The notes below the pieces were generated by a model. The model searched no databases and had not been told where the DNA came from. It was given only the letters and a program-made list of their open reading frames with translations. This document shows, piece after piece, positions 23,362 to 31,757 of a stretch of DNA of 64,000 bases. Made by a program: the position numbers and the translations under genes. This DNA comes from Natronobacterium texcoconense. GTDB taxonomy: Archaea; Halobacteriota; Halobacteria; Halobacteriales; Natrialbaceae. Position 1 is the stretch's first letter, and each line of letters starts with the position of its first letter. The stretch spans positions 416,995-480,994 of the forward strand of contig NZ_FNLC01000002.1 of assembly GCF_900104065.1 (NCBI RefSeq). Reading direction: 5' to 3'.

Positions 23362-25377
23362 ATGAGTCAATCCCTACAATCGCTTCCCGACAGACCGGAC
23401 GCTTCGACCACCGACGACGACGTTCTCGGCCTCGAACAGAGTCTCGAAGCCCTCCAGGAGAGTTCCGAGTTCGGGGGCCCCGTCGAAACGCTGGGTAGCT
23501 ACGAGTCCAACGACCACCTCGCAGCCATCTACGAGGGCCAGGACGAACAGTTCGCCACTGCAGTGCCGTTCATGCGGACGGGGCTCGAGCGGGGAGACCG
23601 CTGTCTCTACATCGCCGACGAAAACGAGATCGACGAGGTGCTGTCGGCGATGGACGACGCCGGCGTCGACGTCGATCGTGCCCTCGAGTCGGGCGCGCTG
23701 ACGATGCATACTGCCCAGGACACCTACTTTCGGAACGGCGAGTTCACGCCCGAGGACATGATCGCGTTCATCTCCGACGCGATCGACGACGCCCGCGAGG
23801 AGTACGAGGGACTGCGGATTACCGGCGAGATGACCTGGATTCTCGGCGACGATCCGGAACTCGAGACGCTGATCGAGTACGAGGCGAAACTGAACGATCT
23901 CCTCCCGGATTCCAACGGGATCGCGCTCTGTCAGTACAACCGCAATCGGTTCCCCGCGGAAGTGATCCGTGACGTCATCAAGACCCACCCACACCTCGTC
24001 TACGAGAACACGGTCTGCCAGAACTTCTACTACACGCCGCCCGAGGAGTTCTTCGGGCCCGAACAGCCCGAACAGGAAGTCGACCGAATGATGGGGACGC
24101 TGCTCGACCGGACGAGAGCACGAACCGAACTCACGGATCGCCAGGAACACCTCCAGCGACAGAACGAGATTACTGCCGACCCCAACCGGCCGTTCGACGA
24201 GAAACTCGAGGGGCTGTTCGACCTCGGTTGCCAGCAGTTCGACCTGGAACTCGGCGGGATGGCCCGCGTCGATCCGGACGACGACCGGATAGAAATCGAG
24301 CGCGTCAGCGACGATCACGACTACCTCGAGCAGGGCCGTGAACTACCGCTGTCGGAGACCTACTGTGACGCCGTGTTCGACGAGGATCAGACGGTCGGTC
24401 TGTCGCTCGCGCTCGAGGGTGACGAGGAGTACGCCGACACTGAAATCCACGAGGACGGCGGACTGCGATCGTATCTCGGCACCCGAATCGAGGTCGACGG
24501 CGACCGCGACAGGACGTTCTTCTTCGTTGACCCGGAAGGGCGCGAAGAGCCGTTCACGGCCGACGAACGGACGTTCCTTCGACTGATGGGCCAGTGGGTC
24601 GAGTACGAACTCGAACGCCAGCAACGCGAGGAGGAACTCGAACAGTCGATCGATCGCCTCGAGAAGTCCAACGAACGACTCGAGCAGTTCGCCTACGCTG
24701 CCTCTCACGACCTGCAGGAACCGCTGCGGATGGTCTCGAGTTATCTGCGACTGCTCGAGAGCCGATACGAGGACGACCTCGACGATGACGGCCGGGAGTT
24801 CCTCGAGTTCGCCGTCGACGGTGCCGACCGGATGCGCGAGATGATCGAGGGGCTGCTTGCCTACTCCCGCGTCGAAACGGCGGGCGAACCGCTCGAGCCG
24901 GTCGACCTGGACGACGTGCTCGACGACGTACTCGACGACCTCCAGTTGCGAATCGAGGAGAGCGACGCGACGATCACTCGTGACCCCCTTCCGATCATCG
25001 ATGGCGACGGCAACCAGCTTCGACAGGTCTGTCAGAACCTGCTTGCAAACGCCATCGAGTACAGCGGCGACGAGCCGCCACGAATCCACGTCTCGGCGGA
25101 GCGAAGCGAGAGCGACGAAGCTACGGCCGAAGACGAGTGGATCGTCTCCGTCCACGACGAGGGGATCGGAATCGATCCCGCAGAGACCGATCGGATATTC
25201 GACGTCTTCGACCGGCTCCACAGCCGCGAGGAGTACGACGGCGCCGGGATCGGACTCGCACTCTGTGAGCGGATCGTCGAGCGACACGACGGCCGCATCT
25301 GGGCCGACTCCGAACCGGGCGAAGGATCGACGTTCTCGATCGCGTTCCCGTGTGCCGGCGACTCGAGTCCGCAGTAA
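23362..25377 (+). CDS. Sensor histidine kinase with MEDS and GAF domains
   Basis: 671 residues from the ATG at 23362. Residues about 45-215 match the MEDS (methanogen/methylotroph DcmR sensory) domain: SNDHLAAIYEGQDEQFATAV, EMTWILGDDPELETLIEYEAKLN, ALCQYNRNRFP. A GAF-like domain covers about 270-425. A coiled coil follows, then HisKA with ASHDLQEPLRMVSSYLRLLE, phospho-accepting His at about residue 449, and HATPase_c with NLLANAIEYSG, DEGIGIDP and GAGIGLALCERIVERHDG. There are no membrane helices, so it is a soluble kinase sensing a small molecule or redox state. No response regulator is adjacent; the nearest lies at 30221. Confidence 0.93.
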   Translation: MSQSLQSLPDRPDASTTDDDVLGLEQSLEALQESSEFGGPVETLGSYESNDHLAAIYEGQDEQFATAVPFMRTGLERGDRCLYIADENEIDEVLSAMDDAGVDVDRALESGALTMHTAQDTYFRNGEFTPEDMIAFISDAIDDAREEYEGLRITGEMTWILGDDPELETLIEYEAKLNDLLPDSNGIALCQYNRNRFPAEVIRDVIKTHPHLVYENTVCQNFYYTPPEEFFGPEQPEQEVDRMMGTLLDRTRARTELTDRQEHLQRQNEITADPNRPFDEKLEGLFDLGCQQFDLELGGMARVDPDDDRIEIERVSDDHDYLEQGRELPLSETYCDAVFDEDQTVGLSLALEGDEEYADTEIHEDGGLRSYLGTRIEVDGDRDRTFFFVDPEGREEPFTADERTFLRLMGQWVEYELERQQREEELEQSIDRLEKSNERLEQFAYAASHDLQEPLRMVSSYLRLLESRYEDDLDDDGREFLEFAVDGADRMREMIEGLLAYSRVETAGEPLEPVDLDDVLDDVLDDLQLRIEESDATITRDPLPIIDGDGNQLRQVCQNLLANAIEYSGDEPPRIHVSAERSESDEATAEDEWIVSVHDEGIGIDPAETDRIFDVFDRLHSREEYDGAGIGLALCERIVERHDGRIWADSEPGEGSTFSIAFPCAGDSSPQ

Positions 25378-25386
25378 GAGCGATCG

Positions 25387-26676
25387 CTACTGGCGCTCGA
25401 GCGTCACGCCGACGTCCTCGAGCACCTCGAAGAAACCGGGGAACGAGACGTCGACGTGGTCGGCGCCTTCGATCGTCGTCTCGCCGTCGGCGACGAGTCC
25501 CGCCAGCGCGAGCGCCATGATAATCCGGTGGTCGTCACAGCCGTCGACGGTCGCGCCCTCGAGAGTCGACTCGCTGCCGTGGATCGTCAGCGAATCCTGT
25601 TCCTCGGTCGTCTCGACGCCCATCTTCCCCAGTTCGCGGGCCATCGCGCTCACGCGATCGGTCTCCTTGTAGCGGACGTGTTCGGCGTTCGTAACGTGCG
25701 TGTCACCGTCTGCGACCGCACCCAGCGTCGCGATCGTCGGCAGCAGGTCCGGCGTGTCCTCGACCGAGACCTCGATTCCCGAAAGTGAGGCGCTCGAGAC
25801 GTCGATGGTGCCCGCGTCGCGGTCCCACTCTACGTCGGCACCCATCCGGTCGACGACGTCGACGATGGCGGTGTCACCCTGTGCGCTCGGGTTCGCTCCC
25901 TCGATCCGGAGTCCCTCGCCGCTCGCGATCGCACCTGCAGCCAGCGGGTACGAGATCGACGAGAAGTCCCCCGGGACGGCGTACTCGCCACCGACGGGCG
26001 AATACGACTGGGCTCCTTCGACCGTGAAGCCGTTCTCGGTGTGGCGGGCCTCGACGCCGAACGCCTCGAGCACCTCGAGCGTGATATCGATGTACGGCGC
26101 GGACTTGAGTTCTGTCTCGAGGTCGATCTCGATTCCTGCCTCCGTTACGGCGCCAGCCATCAGCAACGCGGTGATGTACTGCGAGGAGACGTCGCCCGGG
26201 ATCGACACCTCGGTGCCGGCAATCGGTCCCGTCACGACCAGCGGTGCCTGTCCGTTCCGTCGGGTGCTGTAGGCTTCCCCGCCGAGGTCGGCGATAGCCT
26301 CGAGAAGCGGGCCCTGCGGCCGCGAGCGCAGCGATTCGTCGCCGGTCAGGACGGAGGTACCGTCGGCGAGTGCAGCTGCGGCGGTCACCAGTCGCATCGT
26401 CGTCCCGCTGTTCTCGCAGTTTATCACGTCCGCCGGCACGTCTGGTCGCCCGTCGAAACCGTCGATCTCGAGGGTGCCGTTCTCGAGTCGCTCGACATCA
26501 CCGCCGAAAAGTTCGACGGCGCGGGCGGTGGCCTTCGTATCGGCGCTCCAGAGCGCGTCCCGCACGGTCGCGCCGTCGGCATACCCGGCGGCGAGGATCG
26601 CCCGATGGGTGTAGCTCTTCGACGGCGGTGCCCGGACCGTCCCTCGAACGCTCGAGGGCGATATGGTGACGTTCAT
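25387..26676 (-). CDS. aroA: 3-phosphoshikimate 1-carboxyvinyltransferase (EPSP synthase)
   Basis: 429 residues from the ATG at 26676 ([20 protein letters not shown]). Transfers the enolpyruvyl group of PEP to shikimate-3-phosphate, the sixth shikimate step; its product feeds aroC at 18720. The family motifs are [12 protein letters not shown] at the N-terminus, [23 protein letters not shown], and the C-terminal [21 protein letters not shown] and [19 protein letters not shown]-like GTATAGGC (26698-26705) lies about 26 bases upstream, so the mRNA is probably leaderless. Confidence 0.97.
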   Translation of the reverse strand: MNVTISPSSVRGTVRAPPSKSYTHRAILAAGYADGATVRDALWSADTKATARAVELFGGDVERLENGTLEIDGFDGRPDVPADVINCENSGTTMRLVTAAAALADGTSVLTGDESLRSRPQGPLLEAIADLGGEAYSTRRNGQAPLVVTGPIAGTEVSIPGDVSSQYITALLMAGAVTEAGIEIDLETELKSAPYIDITLEVLEAFGVEARHTENGFTVEGAQSYSPVGGEYAVPGDFSSISYPLAAGAIASGEGLRIEGANPSAQGDTAIVDVVDRMGADVEWDRDAGTIDVSSASLSGIEVSVEDTPDLLPTIATLGAVADGDTHVTNAEHVRYKETDRVSAMARELGKMGVETTEEQDSLTIHGSESTLEGATVDGCDDHRIIMALALAGLVADGETTIEGADHVDVSFPGFFEVLEDVGVTLERQ

Positions 26677-26697
26677 GCTCGCGGTGTGGTTCGGCGT

Positions 26698-26705
26698 GCC
26701 TATAC
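26698..26705 (-). promoter_or_regulatory. TATA-like element for aroA
   Basis: On the minus strand GTATAGGC is centred about 26 bases before the ATG at 26676. Confidence 0.45.
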
Positions 26706-26765
26706 CGATACCGGTACGGAGGAAAATTGGGGGAAGACGGAGTCGGTCACGTCCGGTTCGGACAC

Positions 26766-27212
26766 TCAACTCGTGTCGTCGATGACGTCGACATCCCACT
26801 CGTCGTCCGGAATCTCGGCCTCGGTTTCGACCTCGATTAGCATATTTTCGTACAGGAGTTCACTGACTCCGACCATCGTAGCCGCTGGATACTGCGGCCG
26901 GTCGAAGAAATCGCTTCTGACCTCGTGTATCCGCAGCTGACTCTCCGACGAGAGAACGTCGTCTCTGACGAAAAATCGTAGCATCGTAACGTCTTGCATA
27001 CCTCCACCGAGGTCCTCTAACCCGTCTCGAATGAGCGAGAGAGTCGTCCGAGTTTGTGTCTCGAGGTCGCCTTCTGGATGACCAACTCCCGAAAATACGA
27101 CCTTCCTGTATCCCGGTCGGTGCGTTACGATGCCAGAGGACATTTGAAACTCGTCGATGATTTCGGAGTCGATGGATTCTCCCGCCCCCGGGGCGATAAT
27201 GGTCTTTTTCAC
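26766..27212 (-). CDS. RidA/YjgF-family protein
   Basis: 148 residues starting at a GTG (27212). The sequence has the RidA fold pattern: [45 protein letters not shown], and [28 protein letters not shown], where the final segment holds the family Glu. The canonical deaminase Arg (in the family context R-P-A-R-T) is replaced: the sequence here reads PAATMVGV, so 2-aminoacrylate deaminase activity is doubtful. Codon use is less GC-rich than its neighbours. Promoter in the AT-rich divergent region. Confidence 0.85.
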   Translation of the reverse strand: MKKTIIAPGAGESIDSEIIDEFQMSSGIVTHRPGYRKVVFSGVGHPEGDLETQTRTTLSLIRDGLEDLGGGMQDVTMLRFFVRDDVLSSESQLRIHEVRSDFFDRPQYPAATMVGVSELLYENMLIEVETEAEIPDDEWDVDVIDDTS

Positions 27213-27343
27213 AATGTAACGCTGTCTACGTACTCTCTTATTAAATTATAGTTATTATACATATGATATATCTCATAGCGAGAAACCGTGACTACCCGAA
27301 ACTTGCTAACGCTTATTACTCGCTCCGTGGGCAGGCAACCCTG
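27213..27343. promoter_or_regulatory. AT-rich divergent promoter RidA / cupin
   Basis: 131 bases that are strikingly AT-rich at 27232-27282. TATA-like TTATTAAATTATA (27235-27248) is about 28 bases from the RidA GTG. GCTTATTACT (27311-27320) is about 28 bases from the cupin ATG. Both transcripts should be leaderless. Confidence 0.55.
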
Positions 27344-27664
27344 ATGTCCGACTACACGACAGTAAACTACCGCGACGTCGACGACCAGCACGGAATGCAC
27401 TTCCTGCGCGACGAACTCGACTGCGAGAACATGGGCGTCACCGTCGTCGAGTGCGAACCCGGCTGGGAAGGCAAAGAACACGACCACGAGGACGAAGGCC
27501 ACGAGGAGGTGTACCTGTTGATGGAGGGCGAAGCGACAGTCACGATCGGAGACGAGGAAGTTGAGATGAGCGAGGGCGACGCGATCAGGATCCCGCCGGA
27601 CGCGACCCACCAGATCCACAACGGCGACACGGAGAGCCGGTTCGTGCTGATGGGCGCGCCGTAA
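27344..27664 (+). CDS. Cupin-domain protein
   Basis: 106 residues from the ATG at 27344 (MSDYTTVNYRDVDDQHG). Cupin motif 1 is EHDHEDEGHEEVYLLMEGEA, giving three His and a Glu as metal ligands near residues 50-60; motif 2 is IRIPPDATHQIHNGD with its His. The fold is that of small stand-alone cupins that bind a metal or small ligand. Function unknown. A start further upstream at 27263 is excluded by the TATA-like box that lies between. Confidence 0.88.
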   Translation: MSDYTTVNYRDVDDQHGMHFLRDELDCENMGVTVVECEPGWEGKEHDHEDEGHEEVYLLMEGEATVTIGDEEVEMSEGDAIRIPPDATHQIHNGDTESRFVLMGAP

Positions 27665-27679
27665 GCCGACCGCGGCGAG

Positions 27680-28852
27680 CTACTTCCTGCTCGAGAGACA
27701 GCCGACAGAGGGCGCGATCTCCTCGAGCGACTCCGACGCCATCGGACTCGAGAGTTCGTAGTTCAGGCCTCCGCAGTCCCAGAACAGGCTCTCGATGCGG
27801 CCATCGCGGTAGTAGACCGTGTTCCCTTCGAACTCGAGGCCGGTCTCCGCGAGGACGTCGGGCTCGAACCGCCGGACCTCCCGAACGGCGAGGAACAGTT
27901 CCCGTTCGGGGCGGTCGGGGTCGGCGTACCACAGCGTCGTCGTGGTTCCGGAGTCCGCCCCTTTCTCGACGAGTGTGATCCGATCGAGGGCGTACGGGTC
28001 GGGCATCTCTGGCTCGGGTAGCTCGTAGGGAGCCCGTTTCTCCGCGGCCGCTCGAGAATCGAAGATCCCCTCCGGTTCGGTACCGATCTCGACGACCTCG
28101 GCGTCGGCCGGCGGCTCGTAGGTGAACGTGTCCGGCTCGAGGCCCGAATCGAGCGCGAGGTCCTCGTAGGTAACGGTCAGTCGGTGGAGTATCTCGCCGT
28201 CGGTGGTTCGAACGACGTCGCGTTCCCTGACCGGATACCGGTACTCGTCGTCGATCCAAATCGACCGCGAGATCGTCGCTTCCTCCAGATCGTCGACGGG
28301 CGTCTCCTCGAGTGGAATCCGGTAGACCGTCTCGCCGACGAGCAGGTCGAGCGAGCGGTCGATCTCGACCGAGTCGGGGTCGGCGTCGATCCGGTGGGCT
28401 GGACGGCCGTCGACCGTGTCCGTCCCCTCGTAGCGAAGGTCGTAGTCCTCGAGCAGGTTCTCGAGCACCTGGCGCGTCCGATCGGAGACGATGCGGTTCG
28501 GGTGGTGGCGTTCGGTCACCACGCTCTCGTCGGGGTAGTACTCCCAGGTAACCGGCCGACTCCTCACCGAGACGGTCCCTGCCGGCGTGTCGGGGTCGTC
28601 GGACTCGAGCACCTCGAGGCGCTGTTCGCCCGGCGGCCGCTGGACGATTCGGTCCGTCCGCTCGCCCGTCTCAGTCGGTGTCTCCATCGTCATCGTCCGC
28701 TGAGCCTCGAGTGCCGTCAGCCCGGCGCGGGTTTCGAGCGCCTCGCGGAGGAGGTCGTCGCTCGAGGGGGAGTCCGTGGAGTCGCCGCCAGGAATTGCGA
28801 CACAGCCGCCGAATCCGATGATACCCGTTACGAGGAGCTGACGGCGGTACAT
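27680..28852 (-). CDS. Lipoprotein with LolA-like domain, paralog of the 9326 gene
   Basis: 390 residues. MYRRQLLVTGIIGFGGC is a twin-Arg signal with lipobox and Cys at residue 17, so the protein is likely lipid-anchored at the cell surface. The central region (about 60-250) contains the LolA-like hallmarks shared with the gene at 9326: VTWEYYPDESVVTERHHP, LLVGETVYRIPLEE and YEDLALDSGLEPDTFTYEPP. The C-terminal 120 residues have the same layout as the 9326 protein, with VREVRRFEPDVLAETG and a closing Cys-containing segment. Function unknown. Shared length, order and motifs support paralogy. Confidence 0.82.
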   Translation of the reverse strand: MYRRQLLVTGIIGFGGCVAIPGGDSTDSPSSDDLLREALETRAGLTALEAQRTMTMETPTETGERTDRIVQRPPGEQRLEVLESDDPDTPAGTVSVRSRPVTWEYYPDESVVTERHHPNRIVSDRTRQVLENLLEDYDLRYEGTDTVDGRPAHRIDADPDSVEIDRSLDLLVGETVYRIPLEETPVDDLEEATISRSIWIDDEYRYPVRERDVVRTTDGEILHRLTVTYEDLALDSGLEPDTFTYEPPADAEVVEIGTEPEGIFDSRAAAEKRAPYELPEPEMPDPYALDRITLVEKGADSGTTTTLWYADPDRPERELFLAVREVRRFEPDVLAETGLEFEGNTVYYRDGRIESLFWDCGGLNYELSSPMASESLEEIAPSVGCLSSRK

Positions 28853-28928
28853 ACCAGCCCGATAACATCGATCGGTGATAAGGTTGGGGATTTGCCATTA
28901 GGTCCGGCGGCTCGTTCTCGAAACCACG

Positions 28929-28939
28929 AAATTATGTTT
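28929..28939 (+). promoter_or_regulatory. TATA-like element for the M24 peptidase gene
   Basis: AAATTATGTTT is centred about 27 bases before the ATG at 28961. Confidence 0.45.
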
Positions 28940-28960
28940 CGGCCGCACGGAGTGGCTCGT

Positions 28961-30154
28961 ATGATAGACGTCGACACTGACCTCTCGTCGCTTCGACGCC
29001 ACCTCGAATCCGCCGGCGTCGACGGTTACCTGATCGACGACGACGCTACGGACTCCGACCAGCGGTACGTCTCCGGTTTCACCGCGCCGGATCCGTTCCA
29101 GACGCTCGTCACCGACGACGGCGTCCACCTGCTCGTCTCCGGCCTCGAGTACGGCCGCGCGAAGTCGGAGGCCGACGCCGAAACGATCACCCGCCGATCC
29201 GCCTACGACTATCGGGAGCTCGTCGCGGAACACGGCGCGTACGGCGGGAAGATCCGGACGATCGCCGCCTTCCTCGAGGACCACGGCGTCGACTCGATCT
29301 CGGTCCCGCGAAACTTCCCGACGGGGACCGCCGACGGACTCCGCGAGCAGGGGATCGACATCACCCTCGAGTCCGACGGGATCGTCGAAGAGATTCGCGC
29401 GATCAAGGCCGACGAGGAACTCGAGGCGATCCGGGAGAGCCAGCGGGCGAACGAGGCCGCGATGGCATGCGCCGAGGAGTTGATCGCCAGCGCGGACGTG
29501 GACGACGATGGAACTCTGATCGGCGAAGACGGTGAGCCTCTGACCAGCGAACGCGTCACGGAGGAAATCGAGGTCACGCTGCTTCGACACGGCTGTGGGC
29601 TCGACGATACCATCGTCGCCTGTGGAGCCGACGGCGCGGATCCGCACAACCGCGGTAGCGGCCCGCTCGAGGCCGACGAACTGATCGTGATCGACATCTT
29701 CCCGCGGAACAAGGAGACGGGCTATCACGCCGACATGACTCGTACGTTCGCCCGCGGTGATCCGGGCGAGGAAGCCCGACGGCGGTACGACGTGACCCGC
29801 GAGGCGTACGAGGCCGCACTCGCGACCGTCGAGGCCGGCGTCACCGGCGCGGCGGTCCACGACGTGGTCTGTGACGTGATCGAGGACGCCGGCTACGAGT
29901 CGCTGCGAAGCGATCCGAGCACGGAGACCGGCTTCATCCACAGCACCGGCCACGGCGTCGGACTGGACGTCCACGAACAGCCGAGCGTCTCCCCCGCGGG
30001 CGGCGAACTCGAGGCTGGACACGTGATCTCGATCGAACCCGGGCTCTACAATCCCGACGTCGGCGGCGTTCGGATCGAGGATCTCGTGGTCGTCACCGAG
30101 GACGGCTACGAGAACCTGACCGATTACCGGGTCGGTCTCGAGCCGACGAACTAA
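28961..30154 (+). CDS. M24-family peptidase (Xaa-Pro aminopeptidase/dipeptidase-like)
   Basis: 397 residues from the ATG at 28961 (MIDVDTDLSSLRRHL). The N-terminal creatinase/prolidase domain (1-160) has ATDSDQRYVSGFTAPDPF. The C-terminal pita-bread domain carries the five metal ligands: Asp in LIVIDIFPRNKETGYHADMTRTF (two Asp), His in STGHGVGLDVHE, Glu in ISIEPGLY and Glu in VRIEDLVVV. It cleaves X-Pro peptide bonds. Cytoplasmic; no signal. An in-frame extension upstream overlaps the lipoprotein gene and lacks homology. TATA-like element about 27 bases upstream. Confidence 0.93.
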   Translation: MIDVDTDLSSLRRHLESAGVDGYLIDDDATDSDQRYVSGFTAPDPFQTLVTDDGVHLLVSGLEYGRAKSEADAETITRRSAYDYRELVAEHGAYGGKIRTIAAFLEDHGVDSISVPRNFPTGTADGLREQGIDITLESDGIVEEIRAIKADEELEAIRESQRANEAAMACAEELIASADVDDDGTLIGEDGEPLTSERVTEEIEVTLLRHGCGLDDTIVACGADGADPHNRGSGPLEADELIVIDIFPRNKETGYHADMTRTFARGDPGEEARRRYDVTREAYEAALATVEAGVTGAAVHDVVCDVIEDAGYESLRSDPSTETGFIHSTGHGVGLDVHEQPSVSPAGGELEAGHVISIEPGLYNPDVGGVRIEDLVVVTEDGYENLTDYRVGLEPTN

Positions 30155-30189
30155 TCGCCCTCCGTCGATTCTACTGTCCCTTCCGGTAC

Positions 30190-30199
30190 AACCTATATT
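30190..30199 (+). promoter_or_regulatory. TATA-like element for the response regulator gene
   Basis: CCTATATTC is centred about 26 bases before the ATG at 30221; leaderless transcript expected. Confidence 0.5.
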
Positions 30200-30220
30200 C
30201 GTCCGGGCCGAAGCGAGGAT

Positions 30221-30679
30221 ATGAGAGAGATAGACGTGGATGAAGGCGGCGTAGCCGACATCCTGGTCGTCGACCAGAGCCCGGGCGACGTTCGGTTGCT
30301 CGAGGAGGCGTTCACGGAGGGCAGCGTCGCGAACGCGGTTCACGCAGTCGCCGACAGAGAGGAAGCGCTCGAGTTTCTAGGCAACGACGGCGACTACGAG
30401 GACGCGCCGTCGCCGGACCTGATACTCCTCGATCTGGACCTCCCGGGACCGAACGGCGAGGGGTTGCTGGGGGAGCTCAAGGGAGACCCGGAGCTTCGAC
30501 ACACGCCCGTGATCGTTCTCACGGGCTCCGACGCCGAGGAGGACATCCTCAAATCCTACGACCTGAACGCGAACGCCTACGTCCGGAAGCCGGTTGAACC
30601 GGAGGACTTCGTCACGATCGTCCAGGCAATCGAGGACTTCTGGCTGGCGCTGGTCGAATTACCGTCTGGCGACGAGTGA
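30221..30679 (+). CDS. Response regulator receiver protein (single domain)
   Basis: 152 residues, only a REC domain. The phospho-acceptor Asp is in LILLDLDLPGPNGEG near residue 70, the Thr of the switch in VIVLTGSDAEED, and the conserved Lys in YVRKPVEPEDF near residue 129. The start DILVVDQSPGDVRLLEEAF is typical of haloarchaeal receiver proteins that lack an output domain. No kinase is adjacent; the nearest kinase is the MEDS kinase at 23362, but a partnership is not shown. It ends six bases before the stop of the convergent exchanger gene. Confidence 0.95.
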   Translation: MREIDVDEGGVADILVVDQSPGDVRLLEEAFTEGSVANAVHAVADREEALEFLGNDGDYEDAPSPDLILLDLDLPGPNGEGLLGELKGDPELRHTPVIVLTGSDAEEDILKSYDLNANAYVRKPVEPEDFVTIVQAIEDFWLALVELPSGDE

Positions 30680-30685
30680 CGACCA

Positions 30686-31693
30686 TTACAGAACGATGCT
30701 GGTGACGCCCGTACTCTCGAGCAACATCCAGCCGACGAACGCTGCATAGACCGCGAGCAACAGCCAGGCTTCGCGGTCGGTAAGTGTGAAGTCGGTGCGT
30801 GCAGTGGCGAACACGACGATCGTCGCGACGACGAGAAACCCCATCAGCGGCGCGGCGATACCGAAATCGACGGGCGTCGGGCCGGCGATCAACACGCCGA
30901 CGGGGACGGCGACCAGCAGGTCGAAGACGTTGCTCCCGAAGACGTTCGCGAGACTGACCGTCGACTGGCCGCTCTGGGCGGCGTGGACGCTGATGATAGT
31001 GTCCGGGAGGCTGGTTCCGGCCGCGATCACGGTCAGCCCCCACAGGAACGACGGGGTGTCGAAGTAGACGCCGAGTTCAATCGCGGCGTGGACCAGCACT
31101 TCGACACCCACAAGGATCAGTGCGAGGCCGATCGCGAGAATACCCCACTCCCTGACACCGTCGACGGACGCCTGCTCTTCGGCGGCCCGGTACTCGGCCG
31201 ATTCCTGGTACTGAATGAACAGGTAGAGGCCGTACAGTCCGAGCGGAAACAGCGCGAGCGGCCGGTTCACTTCGCCGAACAACCCGACGTTCGTCGGGTA
31301 GTAGATGACCGCGAGTGAGAAGGTTAGAAGCAGCGTCGCGACGGCGATGATGTAGAACTGCGCCTCACGGTAGACGATCGCCCGGTTCGCCTCCATCGTG
31401 TCGCGGTGGTAGAGCGTCGATAGCGCCGGAATCACCAGCACGTTGAACACCGCCGAGCCGACGATCGCCGCGACCCCGAGTTCGAACTCGCCGTAGCGGA
31501 CAGTCGCGATCACGACGCTCGAGAGCTCCGGAAAACTCGAGCCGATGGCTGCGATCACCGCACCCTGGACGATCGGCGGGAGTCCGTAGTACAGCGCCAG
31601 CCGTTCGGCGGACCGCTCGAGATAGAGACTGCCCGCCCAGACGAGAGCGGTTGCGCCGGCTGCGAGCGCGATCAGCCACAGGAGTGCGAGCAT
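30686..31693 (-). CDS. CaCA-family sodium/calcium exchanger
   Basis: 335 residues with 10-11 membrane helices in two halves. The alpha repeats are visible: GSSFPELSSVVIATVRYG with GSAVFNVLVIP in the first half, and GTSLPDTIISVHAAQSG with GSNVFDLLVAVP in the second. In the family the first halves read G-x-S-x-P-E; the second repeat here has Asp where most members have Glu, still an acidic ion ligand. A hydrophilic central loop lies near residues 165-180. Exchanges Na+ or H+ against Ca2+ or a similar ion across the membrane; ion specificity unknown. Convergent with the response regulator. Confidence 0.92.
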   Translation of the reverse strand: MLALLWLIALAAGATALVWAGSLYLERSAERLALYYGLPPIVQGAVIAAIGSSFPELSSVVIATVRYGEFELGVAAIVGSAVFNVLVIPALSTLYHRDTMEANRAIVYREAQFYIIAVATLLLTFSLAVIYYPTNVGLFGEVNRPLALFPLGLYGLYLFIQYQESAEYRAAEEQASVDGVREWGILAIGLALILVGVEVLVHAAIELGVYFDTPSFLWGLTVIAAGTSLPDTIISVHAAQSGQSTVSLANVFGSNVFDLLVAVPVGVLIAGPTPVDFGIAAPLMGFLVVATIVVFATARTDFTLTDREAWLLLAVYAAFVGWMLLESTGVTSIVL

Positions 31694-31757
31694 GCTCGTC
31701 TCCGATCGATCTACGGAGGAGTGCCACTCGTGGTCACAAGTAAGCGAGCGCTGTGAC

